22,705 nucleotides of DNA, taken from the NCBI GenBank assembly GCA_017475785.1, contig JAFVEX010000135.1:1-22705 (forward strand), written 5' to 3'. Of this stretch, positions 8,566-15,876 are shown in pieces (within the stretch, counting starts at the first letter, position 1; each line of letters starts with the position of its first letter). Source of the DNA: Eubacterium sp. (lineage in GTDB: Bacteria; Bacillota_A; Clostridia; Lachnospirales; Lachnospiraceae). Under the pieces are notes generated by a model. The model was not told where the DNA came from, ran no database searches, and saw only the letters and a list, made by a program, of their open reading frames with translations. Position numbers and translations under genes: made by a program.

Positions 8566-9489
8566 TTAGAACAGTCCCAGCCAGATCTTCGCCAGTAGTT
8601 CTGGCCGCTGCTCGCCTGTGTAACGGCACAGCCGGCCGCTGTTTTTTGACAGCGTTATCCTGTTGCGCAGCCGTCCGGGATACGCGCATGCGTACAGCAC
8701 CGGGTGCTCTCCGGGCTGCAAATGGTATTTTTCAAAAATTTCCCGCGCGATCATGCTTCTTCCATTCCTGCGGCGGGCATCCTTGATCTTGCCGATTTTT
8801 TCCCGCAACTTTTCTCCAAATCCTGCCTTTGCGGCCCCGACAACGTTGTTGGCGTGCTGGCGGTACCGGATAAAGGAGGCCGGATCGTACACAATTCCAT
8901 CCAGAACGGACGCCGCCATGGCTGTCCATACATCGTGAATCCGGAGCCTGAGCAGCTCCTCTGACGGTCTGCATTTGATATCCGTCAGCTTTTTAAAAAC
9001 CGTCTGCGGAAAAACCATCGTACACCCGGCCAGTGTATTTTGCGACATAATGCCAAGAGGACGCAGATGTATGCTGTCTTGCCTTCCGTACCGCAGCCCC
9101 TGCGAATTACCCTCGGCGTCGACACACTCCTGATTGGACGCATACAGCGAACAGCCGGTTTCTTCCAGTTTTCTGGCTGCGGCGGCCAGCTTCCGGGGTT
9201 CCCAGATGTCATCCTGATCCGCGAACGCGTAGTAGTCGTAACCGGCAGGGATTTTGTAGAGAAGCTGATAGAAGCTGTTGCCGACTCCAATATTTTTTTC
9301 CGGAAAAACAATCACATTGCTGTGGGTCTTCCGGACAGCGTTCAGCATCTCCGGTGTCCGGTCTGAGGATCCGTCGTCCCTGATATACAGGGTTACCTCG
9401 ACCTCTTCCTGCCGCAGGATGGAATCAATCTGCTCCTGCAGGTAGGTTTCTCCGTTATAAGTGCTCATTGCGACTGCAATTCGTTTCAT
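8566..9489 (-). CDS. glycosyltransferase family 2 (rhamnosyltransferase-like)
   Basis: A 307-residue GT-A fold inverting glycosyltransferase. AVAMSTYNGETYLQEQI opens the nucleotide-binding domain, DDGSSD (38-43) and DQDD (91-94, the DXD-type metal site) follow, and an HDVW motif near residue 186 and YRQHANNVVGA near 230 fit the subgroup often annotated as rhamnosyl- or related sugar transferases. It probably adds one sugar of the repeat unit on the cytoplasmic face of the membrane; the actual sugar cannot be read from the sequence. No signal peptide or membrane anchor is evident. The start lies 9 bases after the cytidylyltransferase stop, and the ribosome site GGGTGA overlaps that stop. Confidence 0.9.
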   Translation of the reverse strand: MKRIAVAMSTYNGETYLQEQIDSILRQEEVEVTLYIRDDGSSDRTPEMLNAVRKTHSNVIVFPEKNIGVGNSFYQLLYKIPAGYDYYAFADQDDIWEPRKLAAAARKLEETGCSLYASNQECVDAEGNSQGLRYGRQDSIHLRPLGIMSQNTLAGCTMVFPQTVFKKLTDIKCRPSEELLRLRIHDVWTAMAASVLDGIVYDPASFIRYRQHANNVVGAAKAGFGEKLREKIGKIKDARRRNGRSMIAREIFEKYHLQPGEHPVLYACAYPGRLRNRITLSKNSGRLCRYTGEQRPELLAKIWLGLF

Positions 9490-9498
9490 CTGTGTCTT

Positions 9499-10215
9499 TC
9501 ACCCGAAAATCTGAGAGTTTTCCCGCGCGTCTACAAGCGCGCGGAAGATGTAAAAGTCGGTTGGCGTCGTGATCTTGATGTTCTCAGAGGTTCCCTCGAC
9601 AACGAAAATGTCATACCCGCTCTGCTGCATCAGATACGCCGTGTCGATACAGTCCAGCATCCCTCCGTTGATTGCTTTCTGGTGCGCGTCCGCGAGCTGG
9701 CCGAGCCGGAAGGACTGCGGCGCCTTTGCCATCTGGCACTTACTCTTGTCAATAATCTGTCCGACTTTGTTGTCCCGCTCCTTGATGGCGATGGTTTCGA
9801 TCGCCGGAGAGACCGTGACTGCGGATCCGTGCTCCAGCACACAGGCAATATTTCTGCTGATCGTCTCATAGTCAATCAGGGGCCGCACACCGTCGTGAAT
9901 CAGGCAGACTGTATCCGGCTCATAGTATTCCTGCGCCTTTTTGATTCCATTGAAGCGCGAGAGCATGCCTGTCTCCCCGCCCGGTATGACGGCCCGGACC
10001 TTTTTGACGCCGAATTTCCGGATCAGCTCCTGACAGTAGCTGATCCACTCTTCCACACATACGACAATGATTTCGTCGATCTGGTCATGCCGGTCAAACT
10101 GCTCCAGAGTATAGATCAGGATCGGCTTCCCATGCAGTTCCAGAAACTGCTTCGGCTTTGTCCGTGTATTCATCCGCTGGCCGGTTCCGCCGGCGAAGAT
10201 AATTGCGACATTCAT
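9499..10215 (-). CDS. IspD/TarI family cytidylyltransferase
   Basis: A 238-residue enzyme with the family's nucleotide-binding loop FAGGTGQRM (residues 7-15), PKQFLELHGKPI, HDGVRP in the middle and KITTPTDF near the end. The family comprises IspD (CDP-methylerythritol, isoprenoid pathway) and TarI/ISPD-like enzymes that make CDP-ribitol. Being embedded between a LicD gene and a glycosyltransferase in a polysaccharide operon argues for the CDP-alditol role rather than a housekeeping IspD; the EEWI segment is also closer in my reading to TarI (KEWM). This is inference. The ATG has AGGAGA about 11 bases upstream. It follows the LicD gene after a 73-base gap and precedes the GT2 gene by 9 bases. 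Confidence 0.82.
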   Translation of the reverse strand: MNVAIIFAGGTGQRMNTRTKPKQFLELHGKPILIYTLEQFDRHDQIDEIIVVCVEEWISYCQELIRKFGVKKVRAVIPGGETGMLSRFNGIKKAQEYYEPDTVCLIHDGVRPLIDYETISRNIACVLEHGSAVTVSPAIETIAIKERDNKVGQIIDKSKCQMAKAPQSFRLGQLADAHQKAINGGMLDCIDTAYLMQQSGYDIFVVEGTSENIKITTPTDFYIFRALVDARENSQIFG

Positions 10216-10288
10216 TTCAAATTCGTCTCCTGCTGGCTCTATGCGATCCTTCGCGCTATTTTATGCGTCTCCTGAAGGAATGAATCTG

Positions 10289-11197
10289 TTAAAGAGATAA
10301 TTCCGTAATAAAATGACTCTCCCGTTTCGCTTCTGCCGGAGGCGTCATATAGTCCGGCCCGTAGTTGCCGGTGAGGTAGTCCTCATATTTCGCCGGAACA
10401 TAAAAATCATGCTCACAAAATTGCAGCTCCTTCAGCGGGAAGAATACGTCTGTGGGATACAGCTCTCCAAAATAGTGCTTTCTGCCTGTCGCGCTCGTGA
10501 TATGAGAAGCTTTTCTGGAGCTGGCAATATACCGGTCCACGCGGTCGAGCCATTTTTCAGGTCTTGAGAAGGAAAACAGTTTCCCGGTTATCTGCCGGAG
10601 CTTCAGGAACAGCTTTCCATCTTTGCTCTTATTGAGGAACTGCCTGTATTCTTTGCTCATATAAGCCTCGTCAATCGCGCAGGACGCGATAAACATCAGA
10701 GCGTTTGCCTTGTACCCTTTCCATTTGCGCATGAGGGGGTGCTCCGGAACCGTGTCATAAGGAAATACATCGATAAAAACCGCGTCCGGGCGAAGGGGAT
10801 TTCCTTCTCCGACGGTTTTCAGTACCGTTCCTTTCTTGAAAATCTGCATGAACCGGTTGTCATTTGGCCACGGGGAATTCGGACAGCGCAGCTCGTACCC
10901 ATCTCCAAATTCCTTCTCAAACACCTGCTTCAGCTTCTCATAATCCCTGCGGACCAGGCCCAGATCCAGATCATCATCCCAAGGGATGAAGCCTTTATGC
11001 CGCACCGCGCCGAGGAGCGTGCCGCCCACCAGAAACAGCCGGATGCCGTTCCTGCGGCACCGCTCATCCAGATCAACTGCCATTTCATAAAGCGTCTGCT
11101 TCAGCGCCGCAGACTCCTCTTCTGTGATCTGGCGGCCGGTTCCATCCTGTCTGGCTATGTCATTCAGAATTTCCTTATAGTTCATCAGGACAGGCAT
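10289..11197 (-). CDS. licD: LicD family phosphotransferase (second copy)
   Basis: A 302-residue LicD/fukutin-type protein. GGTLLGAVRHKGFIPW leads into the metal-binding DDDLD (residues 74-78), as in the other copy (4848-5657), but this one has a longer N-terminus of about 50 residues. I chose ATG 11197-11195: it has AAGGGG seven bases upstream and begins four bases after the GT4 stop. A longer frame reaching 11227 would overlap the GT4 gene and has no better site. It sits directly before the IspD/TarI-like gene, so it is the natural candidate user of that enzyme's CDP-linked product. Substrate and acceptor are not determined by the sequence. Confidence 0.88.
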   Translation of the reverse strand: MPVLMNYKEILNDIARQDGTGRQITEEESAALKQTLYEMAVDLDERCRRNGIRLFLVGGTLLGAVRHKGFIPWDDDLDLGLVRRDYEKLKQVFEKEFGDGYELRCPNSPWPNDNRFMQIFKKGTVLKTVGEGNPLRPDAVFIDVFPYDTVPEHPLMRKWKGYKANALMFIASCAIDEAYMSKEYRQFLNKSKDGKLFLKLRQITGKLFSFSRPEKWLDRVDRYIASSRKASHITSATGRKHYFGELYPTDVFFPLKELQFCEHDFYVPAKYEDYLTGNYGPDYMTPPAEAKRESHFITELSL

Positions 11198-11201
11198 ATC
11201 G

Positions 11202-12449
11202 TTACCCCTTCTGCTCGATGATGTCATGAATCATGGCCAACAGCGGTTTCATTAAATTCCGCAGATCAAACTTCTCTGCAAGCTGATAAGCGCTTTCCTG
11301 GCAGCGCTTCAACAGGCTCTCGTCGGACAGGCGAATGACCGCGTCGTACAGGCTGTCAGCGTTCTCCGCCTGATACTGAATTCCGGCATTCCGGTCTTTG
11401 ATATATCCGCTGATCTCTCCGGACAGCGAATTGACTACTGCCAGGCCTGCCGCGCAGTAATCATAGAATTTATCCGGCATATCAACAGTCGAATAAGCCG
11501 CGTACGGGCATAGTCCGATGTCACACTGCCTGTAGATGGCAGGCAGCTCTTCGGGCTTTACAGAGCCCAGAAAAACCAGTCTGTCATTCTTTGCCGCGGC
11601 CTCCCGGAGCTGGTCTTCCTGCGGTCCGGCTCCCGCGACGATGAACCGGATTTTTTTCTCTTCCTTCCGGATTCTCTCCGCGGCTTCTATCAGAGAACTG
11701 ATGTCATAGGATGGACCAAGTGAACCCGCGTAGGCACACCAGATCCAGTCCTTTTCCTTCTCTGGCAGCTCTACAGACAGCGGAAGCTCCATCTGCTCCC
11801 TGAAATGATTTATGTCGATTCCATTGTAGACGAGGCATCTGGGGATTTCCGGATTTCCGGTTCTCTTTACAGCGATCTCCAGCTGGTTTTTCCCAAGACC
11901 GCAGACACCGCTCACAGCGTGATAAAACGGTGCTTCCCTGCGCTCCAGTGCCCTGGTCGCGAGCCTTGCGGCCGGGGCGAGGGGTTTCATATGCTGCCGC
12001 ATATATCCCTCGAACAGATGAATGTCCATGATGTCATAAATGACCGGGACATTGCTCTCCTTCATGTATGGCCACACAGGTCTGAACGCAGACAAAAGAC
12101 CTGTACCTGCCGTGATAATGAGATCGGGCTTCTTCAGCTTTTTGAATGCATAAGAGAGCGCGCGTGCGTACTGCATCTCAAATCCTGCCCGCTTCAGAGA
12201 TATGTTGCTTCTGTAATCTCCTGTCGGAACCAGCTGAATATCGAAATTTTCACAGACGTTGATCCGCTTCCAGCTCTCACTTCTTCTTTTTTTAAATACG
12301 TGCGAGAAATTCGCAGTCCAGAAGACAACCCGGTATCCATTCTCGGCCAGAATCCTTCCGAACCGGATATGTCTTGCTTCCAGATACTTCTCGCCGATGA
12401 TTTCTCCATATGGATAGATAATCCAGATTTTTTTCATATTATTCACCAT
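11202..12449 (-). CDS. glycosyltransferase family 4 (GT-B fold)
   Basis: A 415-residue GT-B glycosyltransferase. The N-terminal acceptor domain begins KKIWIIYPYGEIIGEKYLEARH, typical of GT4 proteins linked to WbuB-type aminosugar transferases. The C-terminal donor domain shows AYAGSLG, IRFIVAGAGPQEDQL, VFLGSV and PDKFYDYCAAGLAVVNS, the last being the nucleotide-sugar binding loop (EX7E-like, with Asp replacing the first Glu). It probably adds the second sugar to the lipid-linked initiating sugar. The start is uncertain: ATG 12449 or the in-frame ATG at 12437; neither has a close strong ribosome site, and an AAGGGG lies about 24 bases upstream. A 110-base gap separates it from the acetyltransferase gene. 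Confidence 0.87.
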   Translation of the reverse strand: MVNNMKKIWIIYPYGEIIGEKYLEARHIRFGRILAENGYRVVFWTANFSHVFKKRRSESWKRINVCENFDIQLVPTGDYRSNISLKRAGFEMQYARALSYAFKKLKKPDLIITAGTGLLSAFRPVWPYMKESNVPVIYDIMDIHLFEGYMRQHMKPLAPAARLATRALERREAPFYHAVSGVCGLGKNQLEIAVKRTGNPEIPRCLVYNGIDINHFREQMELPLSVELPEKEKDWIWCAYAGSLGPSYDISSLIEAAERIRKEEKKIRFIVAGAGPQEDQLREAAAKNDRLVFLGSVKPEELPAIYRQCDIGLCPYAAYSTVDMPDKFYDYCAAGLAVVNSLSGEISGYIKDRNAGIQYQAENADSLYDAVIRLSDESLLKRCQESAYQLAEKFDLRNLMKPLLAMIHDIIEQKG

Positions 12450-12482
12450 TTCATGTACCGTGACTGACCGTTCCCCTTAGTA

Positions 12483-12500
12483 CGGCAAGGCTTTCTGCCG
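12483..12500 (-). other. small hairpin in the acetyltransferase-GT4 gap
   Basis: The gap 12450-12559 holds one short hairpin (CGGCA / TGCCG, 5-bp stem, 8-base loop) shortly before the GT4 start. It has no T-run and so is not a terminator. I see no convincing promoter in the gap. Confidence 0.3.
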
Positions 12501-12559
12501 CGGATATCGGAAAATCAGGCAAGCAGAATGTATAGATTAATTCATGACAGTTCCATGCG

Positions 12560-13219
12560 TCAGCTCGCGTGATATTTGATCGGCTTTGCGGGGCTTCCGA
12601 CAGCCGTACAGTTTTCTGGAAGATCCCGGATCACTACTGCCCCTGCCCCGACGGTCGTGTTTTCCCCGATCTTGAGCCCCTGTATGATTTTTGATCCCGT
12701 TCCGAGGTTTGAGCAGCAGCCGACCGTTACCTTGCCGGATATATTCACGCCGGGATTGATTACGCTGCATGCGCCGATCACAGCGTCATGGCCGAGCGTA
12801 CAGTTCAGGTTGATTACGACATGGTTTCCGACGGATACATTAATCGCGAGAACTGTGCCGCCACAGATGATGCTGCCCTCTCCGACTGACACGCCCTTGT
12901 AAAGGTGCGCCTCCGGATCGATCAGGGTCGCGAATCTTATGTGCGGATTTGTGATCTTATCGAGTACCTTTTTGCGCGTGGCGGCCACGCCCAGGGAGCA
13001 GACCGCAAAGCATTCCTGCGCAGCCTGGTTTAATGAAGCAATTGTTCCGATCACCGGATAGCCGTCGATCTTCGTGCCCTGCACTGACGGGTCGTCGTCC
13101 GCGAAACCCAGCAGCTCCCAGACCGGCTCTGCTGCCGCGGCATTGATCCGCTCAATCACGTTCGCTGTCTCCCTGCCGAAATCACCGGCACCGATAATAA
13201 CAATCTGGTTCATGTTCAT
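12560..13219 (-). CDS. PglD/NeuD-like sugar N- or O-acetyltransferase (left-handed beta-helix)
   Basis: A 219-residue acyltransferase. The N-terminal Rossmann-like domain begins QIVIIGAGDFGRE (UDP-sugar binding in PglD), and the C-terminal half is made of hexapeptide repeats forming a left-handed beta-helix. LGHDAVIG carries the expected catalytic base His144, and the end PENCTAVGSPAKPI closes the domain as in this family. With the aminotransferase, the PglC-like transferase and the dehydratase it fits a UDP-diacetamido-trideoxyhexose (diNAc-bacillosamine-type) pathway, in which it would acetylate the 4-amino group. Its ATG overlaps the preceding stop as ATGA, so it is translationally coupled. 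NeuD-type O-acetylation is the alternative. Confidence 0.88.
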   Translation of the reverse strand: MNMNQIVIIGAGDFGRETANVIERINAAAAEPVWELLGFADDDPSVQGTKIDGYPVIGTIASLNQAAQECFAVCSLGVAATRKKVLDKITNPHIRFATLIDPEAHLYKGVSVGEGSIICGGTVLAINVSVGNHVVINLNCTLGHDAVIGACSVINPGVNISGKVTVGCCSNLGTGSKIIQGLKIGENTTVGAGAVVIRDLPENCTAVGSPAKPIKYHAS

Positions 13220-13953
13220 TCCTCACTGCCCATAAACTCTTCCATCGTCTCAGATGTTCCGGAACTGATTCCTTCCTTCTTCAGGACGACGCCGACCGTG
13301 TCCCTGATAATCCGGAGATCGCCCGCGAAAGACACGCTGTCGACATACCTGACATCCCATTCAAACTTGTCCTCCCAGGAGATGGCGTTCCTGCCGTTCA
13401 CCTGCGCAAGTCCTGTGAAGCCGGGGCGCACTTCGTGCCGTCTTGCCTGGCGCGCGCTGTAGCGTGGCAGATAGCGGACAAGCAGCGGCCGCGGCCCGAC
13501 AACAGACATGTCGCCCTTTAAAATGTTCAGCAGCTCCGGAAGCTCGTCCAGTGAGGCTGCCCGCAGCCTTCTGCCGAAATCCGTCAGACGCACCTCATCC
13601 GGCATGGGGTTTCCTTCCTCATCACGCTCATCCGTCATCGTGCGGAATTTATATAATTTGAAGATTTTCCCGTTCTTCCCTGGTCTCTCCTGTGTAAACA
13701 GCACGGGACTGCCCAGCTTCTTCCTGACGAGAAGCGCTGTGGCCGCAAGCACCGGACTGAGCAGGATCAAAGAAAAGACAGCAGTCATGGCGTCAGCCGG
13801 CCGCTTCAGGTATCTTTCATAGAAACCCCTGTACCGGTGCGCGCATCCCGCCTTCCGGTCGCGGTACTGCCCAATCTGGTCCTGGATAAACGCAGCCGCC
13901 CCGACAACTGCATATAGACAGAAGATCAGTTTCAGAACTCGTTTCCTTCTCAC
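13216..13953 (-). CDS. PglC-like initiating phosphoglycosyl transferase
   Basis: A 245-residue monotopic phosphoglycosyl transferase, the enzyme that loads a phosphosugar onto undecaprenyl phosphate and starts the repeat unit. Seen: KRPADAMTAVFSLILLSPVL (re-entrant helix with Ser66-Pro67), KFRTM, the catalytic SLDELPELLN (Asp136-Glu137), VVGPRPLL and RPGFTGLAQVNGRN. The catalytic body starts near residue 45, as in PglC. The extra first 44 residues contain a hydrophobic stretch (about 7-24) that classic PglC lacks. The start codon is GTG at 13953-13951 with AAAGGA about 10 bases upstream. It sits between the aminotransferase and the acetyltransferase, the usual partners of a diNAc-bacillosamine phosphotransferase. 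Confidence 0.92.
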   Translation of the reverse strand: MRRKRVLKLIFCLYAVVGAAAFIQDQIGQYRDRKAGCAHRYRGFYERYLKRPADAMTAVFSLILLSPVLAATALLVRKKLGSPVLFTQERPGKNGKIFKLYKFRTMTDERDEEGNPMPDEVRLTDFGRRLRAASLDELPELLNILKGDMSVVGPRPLLVRYLPRYSARQARRHEVRPGFTGLAQVNGRNAISWEDKFEWDVRYVDSVSFAGDLRIIRDTVGVVLKKEGISSGTSETMEEFMGSEE

Positions 13954-13981
13954 ACTGCTTTTTTTCCTTTCTTTTTCTCAT

Positions 13982-14185
13982 AAAAGGCAATTGCGAAACG
14001 CCATCTTCTAACGTACAGATTGTACAAAATAAACATTTCCATAAGCAGACTGTCCGAATCCCGCCGGCACTTGCTGAGCTTGCGAAGCTTAGTACCGCTG
14101 CGAGGATGAGCAAGTGCGAACGTGTCTGCGTTGGAATGTTATTTTGCACAATCTTTCAGCTTTTTCTGTTTCGCAATTACCTTTT
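13982..14185 (-). repeat. 204-bp nested inverted repeat / long RNA hairpin
   Basis: The gap between the aminotransferase and the PglC-like gene (13954-14191) is almost filled by one nested imperfect inverted repeat. Arms: 13982-13999 with 14168-14185 (18 bp), 14018-14030 with 14141-14153 (13 bp), GCAGAC 14045-14050 with 14124-14129, and GCACTTGCT 14067-14075 with 14109-14117, around a central AGCTT-GCG-AAGCT hairpin near 14078-14090. The two mismatches in the outer arms (13988/14179 and 14024/14147) become G-U pairs only in the minus-strand transcript. It could be a mobile MITE-like repeat or a structured mRNA element. There is no T-run, so it is not an ordinary terminator. Confidence 0.75.
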
Positions 14186-14191
14186 TATCCC

Positions 14192-15490
14192 TCATCCAAA
14201 GCACCGCCGGACCACCTCGATGATGATATCCTGCTGTTCTTCTGTCATCTTGTTGTCACTTGGCAGGCACAGTCCGCGCGTAAAAATATCTGCGCCGACG
14301 TCTTCCAGTTCGCCCTCGTCGATATAGGCGTTGCTTCTGGCTCTCCCATTACCGTTGGCGGTCACGAATGGGTTCATCCGGTAAACCGGCTGCATGTGCA
14401 TCGGCTTCCAGATTGGCCGGCCTTCGGCATTGATGCCGGCAATCGCCTCCAGTATCTCGGTCGGGCAGCTTTTCCCGCTCTCGGGAACGTACAGCGCGTC
14501 TTTTTCCCCTCTTGCCTGCCTGCACATCGCCTCTTTGCTGATCAGGAGGCAGGAGAGCCAGTAATTCGGCTCTGAATTTTCCGCGTCATAAGGGTTCATG
14601 GAAACGAGAAGGTCCGCAAACCCGTCCCGATAGTGCTCGTAAATCGCCTTTTTCTGGGCTATGTGCTCCTCCAGGTACGGGAACTGTCCGCGCACGACGC
14701 CCGCGATTACGTTGCTCATGCGGTAGTTGTAGCCCAGTTCTTCGTGCTGGTACCAGGGGGCATCCTCGCGGCTCTGCGTCGACCACTTCCTGACTTTGTG
14801 CGCGGCCTCCTCGTCGTCTGTCAGCAGCATGCCGCCTGCAGAACCTGTGATAATCTTGTTTCCGTTGAAGGAAATTACGTTGTAGTCGCCGAATGTACCC
14901 GTCTGCTTCCCGCGCCATGAGGCGCCCAGTGATTCCGCGGCGTCCTCCACGATCAGCGCCCCGTGCGCGTCACAGATTGCCCTGATCTCATCGATTTTTC
15001 CGGGCACGCCGTACAAGTGCGCAACAACAACCAGCCGGACATCCGGATAGAGAGAGAATGCTTTTTCCAGCGCCGCGGGGGACATGTTCCAGGTGTCGTA
15101 TTCGGTATCGATAAAAACCGCCTCGCCGCCTTCATAGGCGATGGGATTTACGGTGGCGTCAAATGTCATGTCCGAGCAAAATACCCTGTGCCCCTCCAGC
15201 GTCCCGTGTCCTGGCCGCGGCTGCCCGTACAGGCGCTCCCCGGCGAGCTTTACCGCCAGGTGCAGCGCTGCTGTTCCGGAGGAAAGCGCAACAGCCTGGC
15301 CGCATCCGAGCTTTTCGCAGGTGACGCGCTCTGACTCGTTAATATTTTCGCCGACCGTAGACATCCAGTTCGTCTCGTAAGCCCTCTGCATAAAGTAAAG
15401 TTCTTCGCCGTGCATCGTCGGAGATGCCAGCCAGACCTTCTTTTCAAACCGGCGGATTCCGGCAGCCTCAGCTGCTATTTTGTCGTACAT
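14192..15490 (-). CDS. DegT/DnrJ/EryC1 family PLP aminotransferase (PglE-like)
   Basis: A 432-residue aminotransferase that should convert a UDP-4-keto-6-deoxy-HexNAc to its 4-amino sugar with PLP. Seen: ALSSGTAALHLA (PLP phosphate site), VEDAAESLGA, and SFNGNKIITGSAGGM containing the Schiff-base lysine in the form used by PglE-type enzymes. WKPMHMQPVY near the C-terminus is also typical. I chose ATG 15490-15488 because AGAGGA lies about 7 bases upstream; a longer frame to 15565 adds 25 basic residues that do not fit the family. It is the first gene after the tandem terminators and so probably the first gene of the second transcript. Its stop abuts the 204-bp inverted repeat. Confidence 0.92.
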   Translation of the reverse strand: MYDKIAAEAAGIRRFEKKVWLASPTMHGEELYFMQRAYETNWMSTVGENINESERVTCEKLGCGQAVALSSGTAALHLAVKLAGERLYGQPRPGHGTLEGHRVFCSDMTFDATVNPIAYEGGEAVFIDTEYDTWNMSPAALEKAFSLYPDVRLVVVAHLYGVPGKIDEIRAICDAHGALIVEDAAESLGASWRGKQTGTFGDYNVISFNGNKIITGSAGGMLLTDDEEAAHKVRKWSTQSREDAPWYQHEELGYNYRMSNVIAGVVRGQFPYLEEHIAQKKAIYEHYRDGFADLLVSMNPYDAENSEPNYWLSCLLISKEAMCRQARGEKDALYVPESGKSCPTEILEAIAGINAEGRPIWKPMHMQPVYRMNPFVTANGNGRARSNAYIDEGELEDVGADIFTRGLCLPSDNKMTEEQQDIIIEVVRRCFG

Positions 15491-15645
15491 GCTGTATCCT
15501 CTTCGTCTTCTTGTGACCCTGTGTTTTTGACTGATACCTTTCCCGGACATCCACCCGCTATACATAACTTATTTGTCCTCAGCGGAGCTGCAGATACGGG
15601 AAATTGGCAAAGTCTCCCATGATTGGAAGCTAACTATGTTAACAC

Positions 15646-15697
15646 AGTATACACATGATTTATGGCTTATATATCCTCTTAGCGCATTATCCGCTAA
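15646..15697 (-). promoter_or_regulatory. promoter-like region with operator-like dyad upstream of the aminotransferase gene
   Basis: The 386-base gap 15491-15876 has no gene. Its half nearer the aminotransferase is AT-rich on the minus strand with a TATACT (-10 like) at 15651-15646, though no convincing -35 box is placed 16-18 bases upstream. Just upstream lies a perfect 6-bp dyad, TTAGCG (15679-15684) and CGCTAA (15692-15697), with a 7-base centre. A promoter is expected here because two terminators precede this gene. The exact boxes are uncertain. Confidence 0.4.
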
Positions 15698-15756
15698 ACA
15701 TCAGGAGTAATGCCTTCCGACCGCTGCTGTGACGCCTTCTGTCTTGTTATTTGAGC

Positions 15757-15783
15757 GAAAAAAAAAGAGTGCGCGAGCACTCT
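15757..15783 (-). terminator. intrinsic terminator 2 after the dehydratase gene
   Basis: Read on the minus strand, AGAGTGC (15783-15777), loop TCGC and GCACTCT (15772-15766) form a 7-bp stem followed by a run of nine T (15766-15758). A 12-bp perfect palindrome CTCTGCGCAGAG (15780-15791) overlaps its upstream side. It lies about 30 bases beyond the first terminator. Confidence 0.85.
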
Positions 15784-15802
15784 GCGCAGAGGAAAATAAT
15801 TC

Positions 15803-15852
15803 CAAAACAAAAAAGCACAGAACCAATCTCTAAGAGAAAGATTCTGTGCTTT
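15803..15852 (-). terminator. intrinsic terminator 1 after the dehydratase gene
   Basis: Read on the minus strand, AAAGCACAGAA (15852-15842) pairs with TTCTGTGCTTT (15822-15812), an 11-bp perfect stem that can be extended inside by TCTC/GAGA. The stem runs into TTTTTTGTTTT. It begins 24 bases after the dehydratase stop and should end the first transcript. Confidence 0.88.
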
Positions 15853-15876
15853 ATTACACATGAATGATTTTTGTTT

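Noticed and set aside
13817..14149. Minus-strand frame of 110 codons with a signal-peptide-like N-terminus arising inside the inverted repeat
   Set aside because: It overlaps the PglC-like gene in another frame, and its hydrophobic start comes from the repeat arm. No ribosome site or family motif supports it.
13982..14185. Interpretation of the long inverted repeat as an intrinsic terminator
   Set aside because: The hairpin is far longer than usual and no T-run follows on either strand. The downstream PglC-like gene lacks a visible promoter of its own, so it probably depends on read-through.
15646..15697. JUMPstart/ops-type antitermination element upstream of the aminotransferase gene
   Set aside because: No GGCGGTAGC-like core was found on the minus strand in 15491-15757.
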